Assembly: GCA_964035015.1 (NCBI GenBank)
Contig: OZ035997.1
Span: 29,997,567 to 30,061,566, forward strand
Direction: 5' to 3'
Origin: Corallium rubrum
Lineage: Eukaryota; Cnidaria; Anthozoa; Scleralcyonacea; Coralliidae
DNA: 64,000 nt
Shown piece by piece: positions 62,406 to 64,000 of this stretch. The position numbers and the translations under genes are program-made. Within the stretch, counting starts at the first letter, position 1. Each line of letters begins with the position of its first letter. Below the pieces are notes generated by a model. The model searched no databases, had not been told where the DNA came from, and was given only the letters and a program-made list of their open reading frames with translations.

Positions 62406-62559
62406 TAAATACACATTTTCATACTTTAATTATATATAATTTAGGAACAACATTTTCTTTAAAATTGTTAATTTCCTCATCTGTTGCATAATTGACAACT
62501 ACAGTGCATTAAGTTTTGTAACACCTTCGTGGACTGAAATGCACGTAGTCTGCGTGTAC

Positions 62560-62735
62560 ACGCATGAGTATATACACGCACTACACACAAAGCTTTCAAT
62601 CATGTATAATAACTATTCATGTATAACTACACACAAACCTTTGTGTATAATAACTACATGCAAAGCTTTGTGTATAATAACTACACAAACCTTTGTGTAT
62701 GATCAATACATAACTACACATAGTTTTGCGTGTAG
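62560..62735. repeat. Minisatellite ACACAAAGCTTTGTGTATAATAACT
   Basis: Four to five units of about 27-35 bp, each containing the small palindrome ACACAAA(G/C)CTTTGTGT. Confidence 0.85.
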
Positions 62736-63452
62736 ATGAGTGTACGGTAATATTTCACTGAAATATTTGGCTAAAGCATAGGCCTAGTTTCCATATGATC
62801 GCTATGATCACTCAAAAAAACCTCAGCGATCGCTGTACATGTATGTACCACACGCACTTGTAAAGTGCATGTATTGTGGGTGGAAAAACCCCACGCAGGT
62901 GTTACAAAACTTTTGAGCACCACTGTACAGTAGGTGCATGATTATCGAGAATTAATCCAAAGTAACTCAACCAATCAGCACGCATGAATTTCTATAATCA
63001 CCTCAGTGTATTTATATACTAAAAAGGATTTAATTGTTGTATTGACGGAGCAATGAAGTGAGGTGCAAGTAATACATTCAAGGTCAAGGTTTAATATTTT
63101 ATTGTAAAGACCAAATGGTCAAGGTTATTAAGTAGTTTATTAACTGGCACTTTTTATTACAAAATCAAACCATGGCATGACATATTTCCTGATCTCAGCT
63201 GTTTCTTCAATTTTGTCAAAACATCAGACTAGGATTATACTTTCTGCATTTTTCTCTCATCTGAATACTAAAATTTACTTTGAATTCATAATGTTCATCA
63301 TAATTTATTTCATATTTTCATTGTTTTTCCTAAAGCTGTTTTTAGGATTTATTGTTTAATTGTTTCCCACATAGCTGGCATTAAAAGTTTTCATAATGCA
63401 ACCAATCACAGTGTGCCACATAATGTATTTAAGAAATACCATTGAAAATGGT

Positions 63453-63606
63453 GTGTTTATATAGCCTGATGCAAATGCATGGGTGAGTTGGGAGAATTCA
63501 AAAGTTTATGTGAACCCGAGCCATAGGTGAGCTGGGTTTATTGTATAAGTGTACTTTCGAATCCTCCCAAACTCACTCGAGTGTTTGTATCAGGTTATAT
63601 AAACAC
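63453..63606. mobile_element. Palindromic element, ~55-bp arms, inverted-word centre
   Basis: GTGTTTATATAGCCTGATGC and GGGTGAGTTGGGAGAATTC on the left are inverted on the right (GAATCCTCCCAAACTCACTC, TATATAAACAC). At the centre AACCC and GGGTT bracket GAGCCATAGGTGAGCT. Confidence 0.85.
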
Positions 63607-64000
63607 AGGGTACATGTATCTATTTTCTATTTCTTTTATGAAATAAGGGTAATTGAAATCCATACTGCATTCCATAATTTTTCCCCACCACATATTCCCA
63701 TGGTCAATATTTTTGGTGAGAAAATCTATCTGCCAAATGATTCACATGCCTTCTGCCACTTCCACCATGGTAAATTGATTTCATACCCAGACCTTTAATC
63801 ACGTGGTTTTCAAGATGGCGGGTGCTTTCTGGCCAAGTTCACAACAAACTCTTTTGGCCATTTCCTACCCTTGTTTTCTCAGAGGGCTATTTTCCTAAAA
63901 CAAATTCCTCATTTTACACCAAATCACCCTGGTAGCAAAGCTTTCATGTGTCCATGTGCACCAAAAGTACCTTCATGGTAGGAATTTTCTGGCCTCTCTC
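63607..64000. other. Right-edge stretch without a recognised gene
   Basis: No domain or family could be seen on either strand. The missing 5' exon(s) of the RIBC2-like gene were searched for here and not found. Confidence 0.4.

Overview
Animal nuclear DNA, AT-rich and gene-poor. Spliced genes with GT-AG introns, a solute-carrier gene with 9 coding exons, a cilium-specific RIB43A-family gene, Penelope-like, R2/R4-like, CR1-like and Ty3-type retroelements, Harbinger and hAT DNA transposons and a 5S-rRNA-headed SINE together point to a marine invertebrate. A cnidarian (anemone, coral or hydrozoan) fits best, but that is inference from repeat style; a sponge or another invertebrate is not excluded.

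Layout. 1-3.3 kb: remnants of CR1-like LINEs laid tail to tail in tetranucleotide microsatellites. 3.3-8 kb: nested non-autonomous elements (two hAT-like MITEs, a large foldback split by a Mutator-like element, several hairpins). 8.03-13.21 kb: a nearly intact 5.2-kb Harbinger transposon with both its genes (DDE transposase on +, spliced Myb/SANT-like protein on -), itself carrying a nested hAT-like element. 13.2-17.4 kb: a decayed Ty3/gypsy element with LTRs, primer-binding site and polypurine tract still recognisable. 17.4-21.4 kb: a decayed RLE-type LINE split by other elements. 21.5-28 kb: MITEs, hairpins and a second, better preserved RLE-LINE C-terminus.

28.78-46.26 kb: a complete SLC22-family (organic cation/carnitine-type) transporter gene, + strand, 9 coding exons, 517 codons plus stop, open in every exon. 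Its introns hold Penelope-like elements, a 4.5-kb element with pogo-like ends and a nested hAT element with a perfect 8-bp target duplication, a 5S-derived SINE, and three large microsatellites lying 28-140 bp upstream of splice acceptors.

46.3-53 kb: palindromic MITEs, a tRNA-like foldback, a second 5S-derived SINE. 53.24-54.11 kb: a proposed two-exon small gene (55 codons) that I do not recognise; it lies between inverted ends of a TTAA-flanked repeat family. 55.24-59.90 kb: the 3' four exons of a RIBC2-like gene (ciliary doublet-microtubule inner protein), - strand, whose 5' exon(s) are probably beyond the right edge. 60-64 kb: degenerate minisatellites and palindromes, no gene seen.

The host genes are few: one plasma-membrane transporter, one axonemal protein, one small unknown. 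Most of the rest is transposon sediment, and the order of insertions can often be read from target duplications. A recurrent theme is short palindromes whose centre is an inverted word around a G/A/C-rich spacer of the type GAG..GAAGC..GAG, seen in at least eight unrelated elements.
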